Below are positions 48,183-60,400 of a DNA stretch of 64,000 nucleotides, in pieces (positions within the stretch are counted from its first letter, which is position 1; the number at the start of each line of letters is the position of its first letter). Position numbers and translations under genes: made by a program. The stretch is from Pseudisothecium myosuroides (lineage: Eukaryota > Streptophyta > Bryopsida > Hypnales > Lembophyllaceae): contig OX637290.1 of the NCBI GenBank assembly GCA_951799445.1, forward strand, positions 32,296,987 through 32,360,986, given 5' to 3'. The notes beneath the pieces are model-generated. The model made no database searches. It was not told the DNA's origin and was given only the letters and a program-made list of their open reading frames with translations.

Positions 48183-51100
48183 CATTAGAAGAAAAATGAG
48201 CCTTCGGGAGGCCTGTGAGTTCCTGGACAGCAAGGAATGCTGGCTGAATAAATAAGAAAAAAAATCGATTTTTTTATTTTTATTTTAATTTTTAATTTTT
48301 AATTTTTAAATTTCCGGCAAACCGGAGGGCTTGATCTGCACGGGATTGCGCGAGACTGCGTGGCATAGTTCAGTATTGTAATTTTAAAAATATTTTAAAA
48401 ATATTATTAATAAAATAAATACGAAATTTTAAAATTTCCAATTTTGATGTGGCTGAAATTATCCTCGTCAGCCTGAAATATTATTTAATTATTATTTTAA
48501 TTATTATTTTAATTATTAATATTATTTTATTATATTATTTAAATATTTAAATAATTTTTAATTTTTAAATAATTTTTAAATATTTTTTTATTGTGGCCAC
48601 TATTCATCATTGATGATGAATAGTGGCCATTGTCCCTCAAAGGGGCTGTGAGTTCCATTGCGGGGAACTCACACTATGAGAAACCCGTGTTTTTTTTGAT
48701 GTCGGAGCAAAAATATATAATGTCCAAGGCCGAACATACTATGTCCGCGGAGACATCAAGATGTTTGAAACACGGGGCACAATTTCGGGGAGATTTTTGT
48801 AGATGTTTTAGATGACACCGACAAATTACATTGAAAACAAGTGGATGTTACCATAGATGCCAAGATTTTTGATGACATGGCTAAGGTTGTAGTGATGTCC
48901 TCAGCGGCGTCCGCAAAAACATTAATTGCCACGTCAGCTTCGTTGACCAATTTTCACGTTGGGTAAGTTTAAAAAAATTACTTTGGTCTTGGGTAAAAAG
49001 GTTGACCAAGGTTAAAAAAAGGGGTACGAGCAGCCACCGGGCAAACTTCCAAAAAAAAAGATGATGTGGTTGATGACGTGGCATGCCACATGGAAATTGA
49101 CTGATGACATGGCATCAAACATTGTTGACGTGGCATGCCACGTCAGCAGAGGGGGCCTGTTTCTAATCATTTTCTACGTTTATTTTGAAAATGTCTACGT
49201 AGACGTAGAGACGTTGTCACAGACATTGTATAAGACAGTAAAATGTCTTCTATAACGTCACTATAGATGTCACCACGTGAAATGAGACATAGTCACAGGA
49301 ATCTCAATGTCTACGGAGACGTCAATGGAGACGTTTGGATGTTTTGGAAGATGCAGTTTCAATGAAGATCTCGCACTGTTGCATTCCGTTATGAATGATG
49401 TGGTACCTTTTGCGTTCTATTTGATTCTGTGGGAGTTTTGGTATTTGGAACCAGCAAAGGACGATGTCTTCTTCCATGTCCCGTTGCTTATGACATGACC
49501 AAGAGCCATTTTTTCGACAACATCAATGTCTGATTTAGTGTATTCTATATACGACGACGAATAGCACAAACATACATAGTCGGTACTCTTCACTTCTAGT
49601 TTCTTAGCACAAGACATCATCTTGGCTGAATTTGGACAACAAATATGAATGTGGAATGGCACATGCATATGGCAAAGAACAAAAGGTTTGAACAAAGTAG
49701 ATAGACCACTCTCATTGGATAAGGATTGCGATAAACGTACAGATTTTTGAATACTACTATTCACATACAAGACAAGACAATTTGTATGTCCATTTGAAAA
49801 TCATGCCTGCATTTTGTATAAGTGATCTTCAACATGGCATCAACGTGCCAAACACGTCTTAGGTGACAGTGGTGAGCACAATTGCCTTCATGATACCCTC
49901 CCCCTTTGATGACTGTTGAAAGTACATTGGTACGTCTTGACAGACATACATGTAGATTACACATTCTATCTTATTGACATCCGCCCAGACATCTGCATGC
50001 AGCCCCATTAAAACATATAGGACTGGCAGGCACTAACATTTGTCCTTTGACACAACATTGTCACCTAGTATGTCTCTGAAGTCATCAACATTGCCCCGGA
50101 GACGTCGAAGAGGGTCTATTTCTTGCGCTAGTGGTTGCAAGCCAACAAATTCTTTGTTGTTTACTTGTTCCGCAGCTGAACCACATCTGGCATGGCTTCA
50201 ATTTCTCTAGGGTGAAATAGTGCAATGAACTGTATTTGCATTGCTAGTGAGAGAATTCTGGATACGGCAATATCTTGGGTAATTGAAAAAATGATGCATA
50301 CATTGAATGACATAAGCAACTCTACACATGGCAATGATATCAAACGCATGTCACACTCAGCATCAAGCACCACTACCTTTGTCCCTAAATGAATGTCTAA
50401 AAGACACTAGTATTCTTCCATAAGACATGGAAGTGGACAACCCACTCTGTCCTCATGACGTCCCGCTTGATGTCCTGTTGGACATCTACGTGCTGCCTTC
50501 ACAGAAATGTAATTCTTGCGTTTTACATATCCCATATGGTTTGTCTTCCTTCCTACTACCCCACAGACTTATATAAAGAGCTCGTCTTTCCCCTTCTATA
50601 TACTCACATCAAGTGGCTTTTAAAGCCATGTGATATAATTGTCAAGCATGGTGTATTTTATATGGCGTATTTTGTATGACGTATTATATATGGTGTATAG
50701 TATACTATGTATGATATATTGTATATGGTGTACTATGTATGACATGTTGTATTGGACATTATGAAATGCATGTGAATGTCATGTATGAGATATGAGATTG
50801 TCCATATTAACATCATGCCAAATAGTGCATCTAATCACATGAATGTCTAACGTGACATCATTTTGTTCTCCTAAATCACACTAAACATTGTCAAGGGTAT
50901 TTATGATGAAAAGTAGACGTCTACATTGATGTCACAAGATATCTAGACGTCTAAGGTGACATCCCAAAATACATCTATAAAAATGTCTAGACGTCTGAGT
51001 TGACGTCTCAGAAAACGTGTAGATGTCTAACTTGTCTTCAAAGACAATATTAAAATTCTCAAACAAGAAAAAACTATGCTGACGTTTCATGCCACGTCAT

Positions 51101-51496
51101 CCTTGTTGGATGCCATGTCACTTTTTCCGCCGCCATGTCACATGCCACCTCAGATGCCACATCATGGACGGGAATGGATGAAAAAATCCTACATGGCTGC
51201 CCGTGTCCGTGTGGCGCTTAGGTGGCAGCCACATGGCGACCTTTGAGGACCCCGTTGACCAATGTTTTTTTGGATGTCTAGTCAAAAACACTTGGATATC
51301 AGGCAAGATTTTCGATGTTTTTGGCACGTCTTAGGCAATGCAAAATTCTGGACGTCCATACTGATGTTTCTTGACATCACACAAGACATCAACATGCAGA
51401 ATCCAGGGATAAAAAAAAACATGGGTTTCTTCTAGTGTCACAGCCCCTTTGCAAAGGGAAGGAGCCCTCCCGAGGGCTGATTTTTTTTTTCTATTG
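48183..51496. mobile_element. Outer TIR element hosting a nested CACTA element
   Basis: The ends cattagaagaaaaatgagcc and (inverted) caatagaaaaaaaaatcagc are followed by ctt/ctcgggagg. TA flanks both sides. The interior outside the nested CACTA is AT-rich with tgtgagttcc/ggaactca words. The ends resemble those at 3742, 40163 and 54325. The 2.77-kb CACTA insertion at 48672 makes it look large; without it only ~550 bp remain. Confidence 0.5.
48672..51437. mobile_element. CACTA transposon, 2766 bp, TCA duplication, probably non-autonomous
   Basis: The left end cactatgagaaacccgtgtt and the inverted right end cactagaagaaacccatgtt bound the element. TCA flanks both sides (48669-48671, 51438-51440). 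Both subterminal regions are packed with short repeats of the gacgtcta / gatgtc type, as is usual for transposase-binding arrays in CACTA elements. The interior holds only short frames (the longest is 117 codons, minus, 49417-49770), none of which I recognise as a transposase. Confidence 0.85.
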
Positions 51497-52167
51497 TACA
51501 CTTCTCAATTTTCATCCTAATTCCAACTCTTTCAAGCCCAATTCCTCATTGTCTTAATGTTGAGTTGAGAACAAATCTCACTATCAATGTTAGAATGCAA
51601 CAAATCAAAATTTGGAACAAGAGTAGGTGTTGCAATTAATTGGGGACCATTTTGGGTCTGCTTGAGAAGAGAGCTGAGTAATTAGGGGATAGGTGGGTAG
51701 TTGATAAATTGGATACCCATCAACAATCCAAGGATAGGTCCTTTAGAACTAGCTGGGAGGCTACACTTGTGTGTGTAGGGAAGGCTATTTCTGCGACATG
51801 TTATTTTTGTGGTAGAAACACTCCGATAAATGTGAATGAAAAATGTAGAAATATTAAAAAAATTATTTTTCCTTGGTAAATGAAAAGTTGCGACATGTGA
51901 TAAAGTTTAGAATTACACCCACCCCTCTGTCAGTATTTTGAATCTCATTTTTTCATGCTAGCTCAGATTGGTGTGGTTCTTGGCCTGGTGGATGCGGTTC
52001 TAAAATCCCCACACCCGTCCTCTTTGGTCCTTCCCCAAATTTTGAGCCAAACTCTGTCCACCGAGCAAAACTTACCCATTTTGACTACAATAAGGTCAAC
52101 CAGTCCTTAAAGGGTTAAAGTACTTTGAAATCAAGCTTCCTAAATGTTATAATTATGAGTGTTTATG
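51497..52167. other. Non-coding flank between nested elements
   Basis: No gene. It includes an isolated right end of the TTTAACCC family (agtccttaaagggttaaag, 52099-52117), whose left partner I did not find nearby. Confidence 0.35.
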
Positions 52168-52739
52168 TCACAGTTGTATCACTGGAATAACATGAAAAGG
52201 CAATGCACACGCAACATCAACATTAGCTTTCATTGTAACTTTAAAGAGTCCTTTTTTATTGTCTAATATAGCAACTGAGAGCATCTTAGGGGCAGTGTAA
52301 GCCTTCCCACCATCAATCAACGGCCTCCTTCCATTTAGAAGTTTGGCATGATAGTAAAAGCTCTTGAGCACTGCTAAGTGGTAAGGGAAACCTTCATCAT
52401 CGTCCTCTTGTTTCCAATACTGTAGGTAGAAAATCCCTAAAGCGTCAAGTAATTCTTACTAAGGAAATTACTTGTCAATTTCATTACAAAGTGGTTGAGC
52501 AATCATTGCAATAAACAAGGCCAGCAGTCATGAGAAAAAAAGTCAAAGAATTGATTCAAATCAAGTTCAAGGTTTAGTGATCGTGAAACCAATAAGCCCA
52601 AATGAGAACCGTAGACCTGCCTTTACAATTGGAAGACTAAGCTTGCATTCATTTTCAGAAAGAGAAAAGCACTGCATCCAACTCCCCCTCAAACTCCACT
52701 TGAATCTACTTGAATTCAAACTAAAAAGACTAATGGGAC

Positions 52740-53425
52740 CAAGCAAACAACAGTGATGTGCCAAAAAAAATAGGGAGTTGGAGTTCTCCAACCAAAACTA
52801 GAATCTTCACATCTGACAATGCAGCAATCCACCTAGATGGTTTCCAAACCAACAAGGCAACAACAATGATGTGCCAAAGAAATTGGGAAGTAAACATTTA
52901 AAACTGTAGAGAGGTTCAAACAAAATATTGGAAAATGAAATTCATATATCAAATTGCAATCCTAACGTCCAGACTCCACCTGTGTCATTTCCAAATCAAC
53001 AACAACTGTGTGGCAAGAAAAATGGAAACTCAAGTTAAAATACCGCTACTACAATTGTAAAGAACAAAGTTTACATGCGTCATTTTGGCCAAGCAAACAA
53101 CAACAATGCGACAAAAAAAATAGGAAATCAAGTTGAAGCACCATCCAAAGACTCTTGATGTCTAGCATTGAACTTGCATCATTTCCAAACAAGCAGATGA
53201 TGTGCCAAAAAAAATGGGAACTGAAGATGAAAATCGGTACTTGAACTTGAACTCTCAAGCACATCCTACTACAGTTCTATATAAGCAAACAATGTGCCCA
53301 AAAAAATGGGAATTGAAGTTTGAAAACTAGAAATGGAATCCTAAAGTCTAGTATTGAATCATTGAACCTGCGTCATTTCCAAAAAAACAAATGATGTGCC
53401 AAAAAAAATGGGAAGTGAAGTTCTA
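52740..53425. repeat. Degenerate minisatellite, ~7 units of ~95-130 bp
   Basis: The phrase (a)atgatgtgccaaaaaaaatg followed by ggaa-tgaagtt recurs near 52752, 52866, 53007, 53103, 53199, 53289 and 53392. It is often preceded by tcatttccaaacaa. The units have diverged by substitutions and indels. The array lies inside the broken transposase gene. Confidence 0.65.
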
Positions 53426-54324
53426 GAGCCACAATTAAGTTCAAACAAATGGCCCAAAAGTGAAATGAACTTCAAACAAGAACTACAAGACCATAGCATG
53501 AATTGGAAAAAGAAACCGAAATGCAAAGGAAAATACGTATCATCAAACTAATGCTCCACACAGTCTTGCACGGGGTTATACTCCTCCTAAGTGACAAAAA
53601 TTTGGTTCCTTGTCTACTTGTCCTTGTAGCGTATAAAGATTGCGGTGATCCCAAAATTGAAAACTAGGTGCAAAATGTCACTATCACCATCCAAATTTCT
53701 CCACTCCAAAGGAATATTGGCACTTTTTAGTTTGACTAGCTCGCTACACCAAGAGAACTCCACCATATTATATGCTGTGGATGGCTCAACGAACATCCTA
53801 GAAAGTTTGTTTTGGCAAACCTTGATAGATTGAATGAAATCACAGATAAAAATGTCACATGCTTGGGTTAGCTTGATCAAGCAATGGACAACACTGAGCA
53901 TAGGTATAAAGTACACTAGAGATAGGAGGATCTCAATGTCCACTAGGAAGTTGAAGTTACCGATAGCTCCAGCATTGGTTTTTTGGCCAGCAGATGGGGA
54001 CATGTCCAAATCCATCTTCACCAACAAATTTTTGTACTCACTCATAATTCTTTGCGCTGGATTCCTTATGGAAATCCAACATGTCTCAACATTCCTCAAC
54101 ATTTGTTTGGACTTAGTTTCCGTGAGATCAACTAGCTTCACAAGTTCATAATGCTGCTTATGACTACAATAAAAGTATAAGTAGATGGACTGGAACAGTC
54201 CTTCCAATTTCGTTTGCCCTCCAAGCCGGCAATAAGTTGGTTTGCCACTATTCCACTGCACTTCCAAGCAACCTATAGCGTGTAGTATTAGAGATACTTG
54301 CAATCCTCCTGTGTAAGGGTGCCA

Positions 54325-54610
54325 CATTAGGAAAAATTTCAGTCCCCGAAGGGGCTGCTTCAAGCTTGTTCCCCATTCTGGGGAACTAAAATTTAAAAAA
54401 TTTAAAAAATTTAAAAAAATTTAAAAAAAAAAAGCAAAGCCACCATCCTACCTGCCTGCCTGCACCAGGCAACCAAGCAGCCAAGCCATGCGGTCAAGGC
54501 TGGCTGGTTGCGGGGTTTTTTTTAGAAAAATTTTAAACTTTAAAAACAAATTTCAATGACATGGCAGTTTCCCCACCACCTCAGCTGCCTATGTGTGACT
54601 TTTTTTTTTT
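54325..54610. mobile_element. Probable TIR element of the 'cattac...cagccc' family
   Basis: The left end cattaggaaaaatttcagtc is followed by cccgaaggggctgc and, inside, ttccccattctggggaac and gacatggcag. This is the family's typical layout. The right end is not clear, so the boundary near 54610 is approximate. It splits the transposase relic. Confidence 0.4.
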
Positions 54611-55644
54611 AGTTCAATGAAGCTCCCAAGTTTGAGAACTTGTAAATAACTCGCAGCTGTTTTGAAGCCTCATTTCTCTTCTAATGCCTTTCTTCAGGTG
54701 GGGGAAGGATACACTATCTTTCTTGTACACCCTTTTTCCCCTTGTGCTTCTCCAGGTTATCTCCCTTGGCCACAATAACATTCCTTCTTCTATTGATTGT
54801 GCTACAACTTCGACACATGACCACAACCAAGTTGCCGTTGGCATCGAATTTACTATCTATCGAAGTATACTTACAAGCTCTTATAGCTTGCCACCTCCTC
54901 GTGATCGTGCTCGGGGCTAATTTTTTTTGGCTCACAAGAAGCAATGATGGTCATGGCCCCTCTCTTCCTTCCTCTTCGCGTCGAAATCCCCTTGCCGTCA
55001 TTGAATCCTTTGGACAACACTATAGTTGTTTCCGACAAGTTGTGGTGATGCGGAGGTATAGACAGGGAATCTAAAAGACGCATCTCAGAAATGTGAGTCA
55101 CCTCTTCTTCCATGCCAGTGGAAATCTCAATCGGAGCACAAGCTATGGCACTGGCACCACTTTCCTTCATCGGTGGCAAGAATTCTCCCGCACCACAACT
55201 ATTGCGGTTGGACCAAAAGGTGTTCACCTAAAAATTATCAAGTAATTTCAGGCGAGGCGCCATTGCACTCAGTCCTATATCCCAAGTCCCCAAGACGCAC
55301 ACCCCGCAGCAGCAAAAACAATTCCAAAAGCGAGATCGATCCAGCAACAACGAAAATGAGTATAGCAGATGCAAGTCGGTGCGATTTCAAAAGCATGGGT
55401 TTTCATTGCCAAGAAGTTCGCCTTTGCCAACGTCCATCACTCCAATCTCCAACGACTCCAATCCCTCATTCAATTAGAGCCTCCATTTCGACAATGCAGT
55501 GAATGCAAAGAGATAGGAATATCCAAAATTTCATAGCTTGCAGGACGTGGCACTTGCAATTTGAAATGATGGTGCTTCTACATTCAAAGCGACGTAGTAT
55601 TGCAACAAAGAAAAAGTTTTCGAAATACCAAAAACAATGATTAA

Positions 55645-55908
55645 GGTAACTACACCTAAAAGCGACCCTTGGATATTCTTGCCTAAAATGTACTTCCACT
55701 ATTCATGAGAGTCTAGGGTCGATTTTAGAACAACCTATTTTCAGCACTTTGAAAATTTGCAGTTTATTCACACGGTGTCCAAAAAATGCATTCTAAGAGA
55801 ATCTAGAATCCCCTTGCAAATACCAAGAAGACCCCTCAAAAAGTTTTTCAATATAATATTGGGAATCATGCTGAATTGCTTAACTGTGCGATTTTGGGTG
55901 TAGTTACC
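55645..55908. mobile_element. TTAA-flanked MITE, 264 bp
   Basis: The termini ggtaactacacctaaaagcg and (inverted) ggtaactacacccaaaatcg are flanked by TTAA on both sides (55641-55644, 55909-55912). It is related to 13076-13358 through the ggta start, subterminal aaaagcgacc and an internal aaatgtacnttc block. Confidence 0.75.
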
Positions 55909-55982
55909 TTAATACGTGAGAGTTTCACATTTGACAGTCCTTCCAAACTTCAAGGTTTCACCACCACAGCAAAAGAGAGTAA

Positions 55983-56993
55983 ATGCACCATGGCAGGGTC
56001 TGCAAAACAGTGATTACACATGCTAAAAACCTATTGTGCGAGGGAGACGAAATTGCTAATGTGCAAGAGGCATCCCAAACCCAAACCTACAAAATGGATG
56101 GCTGTGATGTAGCCCCGAGGGCGAAAGATCTACGGCTGAGGGTGATTCTCAGGTACCACGTCACACCGCATAGCAGTCGTGCCAGTGGATGAATGAAAAA
56201 ATTTGCAACGTTTCTGTTCGTGAGATCTGCAAAACTGCTGAAATCCTCATTTTCGAAGGATTTTCTGCCATGTACATTTGGCACAGGCAAAATTTGAATA
56301 GAACAGGCAAAATTTTAATAGAAATTGGGTGAATTTTCGCCACTTCCAGGAACGCTGATGCGCATTTCATTTGGCTTTGTACCATTGATTCTGACACTTT
56401 CACAAATGTGGGACTCCCCAAGGATGGATTTACCAATTGTAAGTTATCTGCTGAAGAGGGACTTCAACAAGTGTCCAAGGTCCGTCAAAATCTCACGACC
56501 GGCGCTCACGGTATTTCAAGGTTAAGCAGATGGTTGCAGGTTGCCTACCTTAACCGACTTACCATATTCAATGTATGCTTGAAGAAGCATACACGGTCTC
56601 CAACCAATTCATTTGGTATGGTAGTTGTGATCAAAGACTCGAGAACAGAAAACTTTTGACAATCAGCATACATGCAGACATGCACGAGACAGAAATTTCA
56701 GGACGCTCGGGTAAAACAAAATGTCGTCCACCAGAAATCAAAAAACACAAAAAAACTCATCACAGAATGTGGAAGCGGTTCAGAATTGTATAACCAAAGG
56801 AATTACCTGATCGACAGCCATATTGACTCTATCCTTCAAAATAAACCTAAACCTACAAGTCATGTTCCACTCGGAAAATAGTGAAGAAACTGGACAAGTA
56901 CACTCATGATGAATTCAGGTCGAAAACTTGAGAGACAGCCCAATTGACATCACCAGTATGGGTCGACGTTTACTACAGTTGGCCATATCATAG
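55983..56993 (+). CDS. Unrecognised spliced gene or 3' exons of the 44688 gene
   Basis: Coding exons: (55983 or ~55996)-56152, 56350-56539, 56919-56993. The two introns are GT-AG and phases agree (2/1, 0). If it starts at the ATG at 55983, the product is 144 residues; that codon directly follows an in-frame TAA. Segments include THAKNLLCEGDEIANVQE, RAKDLRLRVILRNADAHF, GLPKDGFTNCKLSAEEGLQQ and a C-terminus DITSMGRRLLQLAIS. I do not recognise the family. Alternatively an acceptor in exon 1 (catggcag or caaaacag) would make these the last exons of a longer gene. It converges on the importin-like gene: its stop is ~490 bp from that gene's stop. Confidence 0.5.
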
Positions 56994-56994
56994 T

Positions 56995-57280
56995 TCAGTC
57001 ATAACGAAAAAACGGAGCTGCAAAGCCACAGACGATCCTTGAGCAGCAAGCACATAATTTGAAGGTAACCCAATACTCAATAGTACACACGCCTGCAATA
57101 CGCAAGAGGACCATATTAGAAAAACCGCATAAATCTTCAATAAAGACGAGCTCACCGTATTTGCAGACGAATTTTGCTAAAACGAAACCCCCCAGGTCTG
57201 GCCACATATTGGTGACACGAATCAAAATAAATTGAAGACATTGGTTATGAGAGCTTACTGGTGAAGGAGAATCCTGCAAC
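56995..57280 (-). other. Spliced minus-strand frame behind the importin-like stop
   Basis: Three exon-like pieces (57259-57280, 57156-57197, 56995-57092) have good acceptors (ctaacag, tggccag, attgcag) and donors (gtaagc, gtgagc). They join in phase into a 53-codon frame with TNLGGFVLAKFVCKYG and stop TGA. They may be 3' UTR introns of the importin-like gene, an alternative C-terminus, or a small separate gene. The end abuts the plus-strand stop at 56993. Confidence 0.3.
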
Positions 57281-57482
57281 CTGTTAGCATTTTAGGTCTG
57301 GCTTCTGTGGGTCTTTGATAACAGAAATCTCCTCCCACCAGGATGAAAAAGTTCATCGTAGTAATTTCCTATATTATTGAGGGAGATTCTTTTGTCTTCC
57401 CTCTCCTGAATGAGGATGAATACACCGGCTGAGGCAAGGCGCAGCTTGGCATGAATGAATCTAGCGACTCTTTTCGGGATGG

Positions 57483-60400
57483 TCATGACTGCATTAGCTG
57501 CTGAAGCTGGTCAAGGAGTTTTGGGTGAAGCCGCCCCATTGCCGTGTTAAAAGCAGCATTTCCATGAAGTTGGGCACACGTGTGAAGCTTCTCTTTCAAG
57601 AAGGGAGCCAGAGGAACCTTGCTAATAGGATCTGCACTAATCACCTATACATTTCGATGCACAATAAGTCATTAAGAGCCAAAGAGACTACATCAGAGAA
57701 CTTCATAGGTTCTCTTAAAATAAACAGCAATTTAAAAGTAACGACAATAAAATAATCCTGGGCTTACTGGATTTCCAATATCTCACCTGTCTTTTCCGGG
57801 AGTCTTCACTTACTATAGGTCCCATCGATCCGTCTTCTGCACTACCGTAGTCGTAACTGCCACGCATAAGAAATCATTAATAAGAACCTCCAAATGATAG
57901 TCCATTCCAAATTCACAGGACTCTTTAATAGCTTGAATCAGCATCTCGCAACACACATACCTTCCAAACTTTATACAGAAAATGAATTAAGTCTAGAATC
58001 TAACCCTGATGCACCGTCATTTTGGTCCTCCTCTGTCTCATGAAGGACGCTAGTGCAAACACTGAAAGTCGACAAATAACACCAGTCGCAGTTAATTGCA
58101 AGGCAACCACTAAAGCATATAAGAAATAAACAAGCCGTGCATGCCAACCGTTTGCCAGAAAAAAAAAAAAATCAAGTGATCGCATTGGACGAGAGCCTCA
58201 AAGGTAAGCAATTCCCAAAAGGATATGCAAACAATAAATTGAGATTTAAACACACTACGGACAAAAAAAATTAAAAGAGTTACTAGGTTAGCCTATTCTT
58301 AAATCAAAATTCAAAATCTACTGGAATACACCCCAAAAAACCGCGTACAAGTGTAAAGCCTCACCTCACTATGCTCTACGTCCACAACCGTGTTCCCTCT
58401 ACTCAAAATCTCCTATGCCTCTGCTGTGAAACCTGAGACTTATTTATACAGCAAAACTAGGCCATCGTACAAAACAAATAACTTTTACGATCAATTTCCA
58501 TCCATCGTCTTAAATGTCTGAAGCAACCAGACGTGTGAAATACGTACGACAAGGCTGTTGGTATTGCATGCCTAATAGACAAACCCCTTCAATTATATAG
58601 GGGTGTTGCGACATACCTGAGGATCTGTACTAGTCTGTCCAAGACTTGCGGCTGGCTAACTGTAAGCAGGATGCAAAGAGCAAGAGCACACAACTTCCGC
58701 TTTAACATGCTCGTCAAGGAATCCACCTGTGATCCAAAATTGTTCCATTATGCACACTGGCTGTACAAATAATGATGATTAATCATGCAAAAACAAGTTT
58801 GCGAAAGTAAATTTGTAAAAACCCTGAAGACTATTCACCAACTTGTAGTACAGGCAAAAGAGGTACAGAGACAACGCAATGCCACGTGACTATTGTTACC
58901 TTGTCCAGCCAAGCATCAAAGAAGAGAAAAAGTGCACTCTGGTCCGAGACAGCCACTCCTGACTGCTGAAGAGCAAGGGAAAGAGATGGTTGCGAAGTAA
59001 ATTGTGCAAAGAACGCACTGTTTTGGACAAATACTCTGGCTAGCACAGCTCCTGCGGATGCCTTCACCAAGTCACCATCATCTCGCCCACTTACCACCAA
59101 CACTAAAAGTTTCTGCATTTCACCAATTCTGTTAAATGTATGCTGCGGTGACAAAGCAAGCCCATAATTTGCTGACAGAATTATCGGGAAGAAACTCTGT
59201 AACGCACTCCGAAACATTTATGATGAGTGAAAGCTTTACATAAACCCTCCCTTAAATGAATGACAAATCGTGAGCATCACAAACTATTAACAATGATTCT
59301 GTCGCACTTGCAGGCAAGAAGATTCCACTTGAAGAAGATTAACTCCACTTCATTAATGTCCAGGAAGTGCAAGGTGGCAATTCCTCAACCCCTTGATCTC
59401 ATCTAATCACATTCCATAGGATGGCATAAAACCTGTACCTGCAAAATTCCCTCCAAAAGGGCAGGCGCATCCACAGGAAAACACTGTACCACGACACATA
59501 GTATTTTAGGAACACGTACAATACAACCAGACATGAGAGACGCTGTCTTTCATACCTCCATAACTAAACTTCAGACAAATGCAGAGCACACCAGTGCATA
59601 CACCAGAAGCGGATACTTCTATGACCATTTATTCCTCAGTATGATAAACGAGACCTGATCTTCAGAGATTTAACAGACCCAAAGACAAAAGTAGTGGTGC
59701 AATGCTGCACCTGAATGAGGGAGTCGATAACAGGGAGGGTACACAACATTCCCCTCTCTTTTACATTCCCAACAACAATCTCAAAGATTTTCACCACACC
59801 ACTTGCATGCAACCTCAAAAAATCAGCCCCTCCAAGGAGAATGTAACTCTCAATGATGCACATAGCAGCCTGCAGATCCGAAACACATTAAATTATGACC
59901 AGAAACGTCATGAACAACTATGTACCTTAAAGCGGCTGCTTCAAACAACCAAGTTACAAATAGTTACGACTGCTTAGAATGACTAACATCTTCAGCAAAC
60001 ATGAGCTTGTCAAATCTTTGCGAAAAACACCCTAAACTTGCAACTAGTATGACTACATCGACACAGGTTTGTTAACGCAGTTAATTATCTCTAATATGAT
60101 CCGTTATTCTAGATAGGCTGAGCAGGAAAAAATATGAGATAAACTGTATGAATAGAAGATGGACCATGTTCGTAGACTAGCGCACCTGAAGATGATCGAA
60201 ATTAAGCTCCATGACCGACACAAGATGGGGAAAAAGGTTCATTAGTGGAGGCACCATAACAGGAGCAGTTCTCAACGTCGTTTGCCACAACTGCAGTTCC
60301 AAGGAACAGAATTCAGTTTCTAAAACCAGTGCTAAATGACAAAAAGCATTGAATACAAGTCACAAGACAAGTCACAAGAGATCAGACATAAAAATAATAA

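Larger units (their letters stand above)
52168..55192 (-). pseudogene. Broken hAT-like transposase gene with BED-type finger
   Basis: On the minus strand the order is: a leader (about 54871-55192), then a BED-like finger (54714-54944; VVVMCRSCSTINRRRNVIV...DNLEKHKGKK). Next come a 249-codon frame (53614-54363; KPTYCRLGGQTKLEGLFQS, MLRNVETCWISIRNPAQRIM, SRMFVEPSTAYNMVEF, LEWRNLDGD) and a last piece (52168-52371; HAKLLNGRRPLIDGGKAY). The leader and finger are in different frames. A TIR element at 54325-54610 and a minisatellite (52740-53425) separate the other parts, and several hundred residues expected between finger and core are missing. It is therefore dead. The hAT label comes from resemblance to plant BED/hAT-like proteins. 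Confidence 0.5.

Noticed and set aside
49417..49770. 117-codon minus-strand frame in the CACTA element considered as a transposase
   Set aside because: No recognisable CACTA transposase block; too short and without neighbouring exons.
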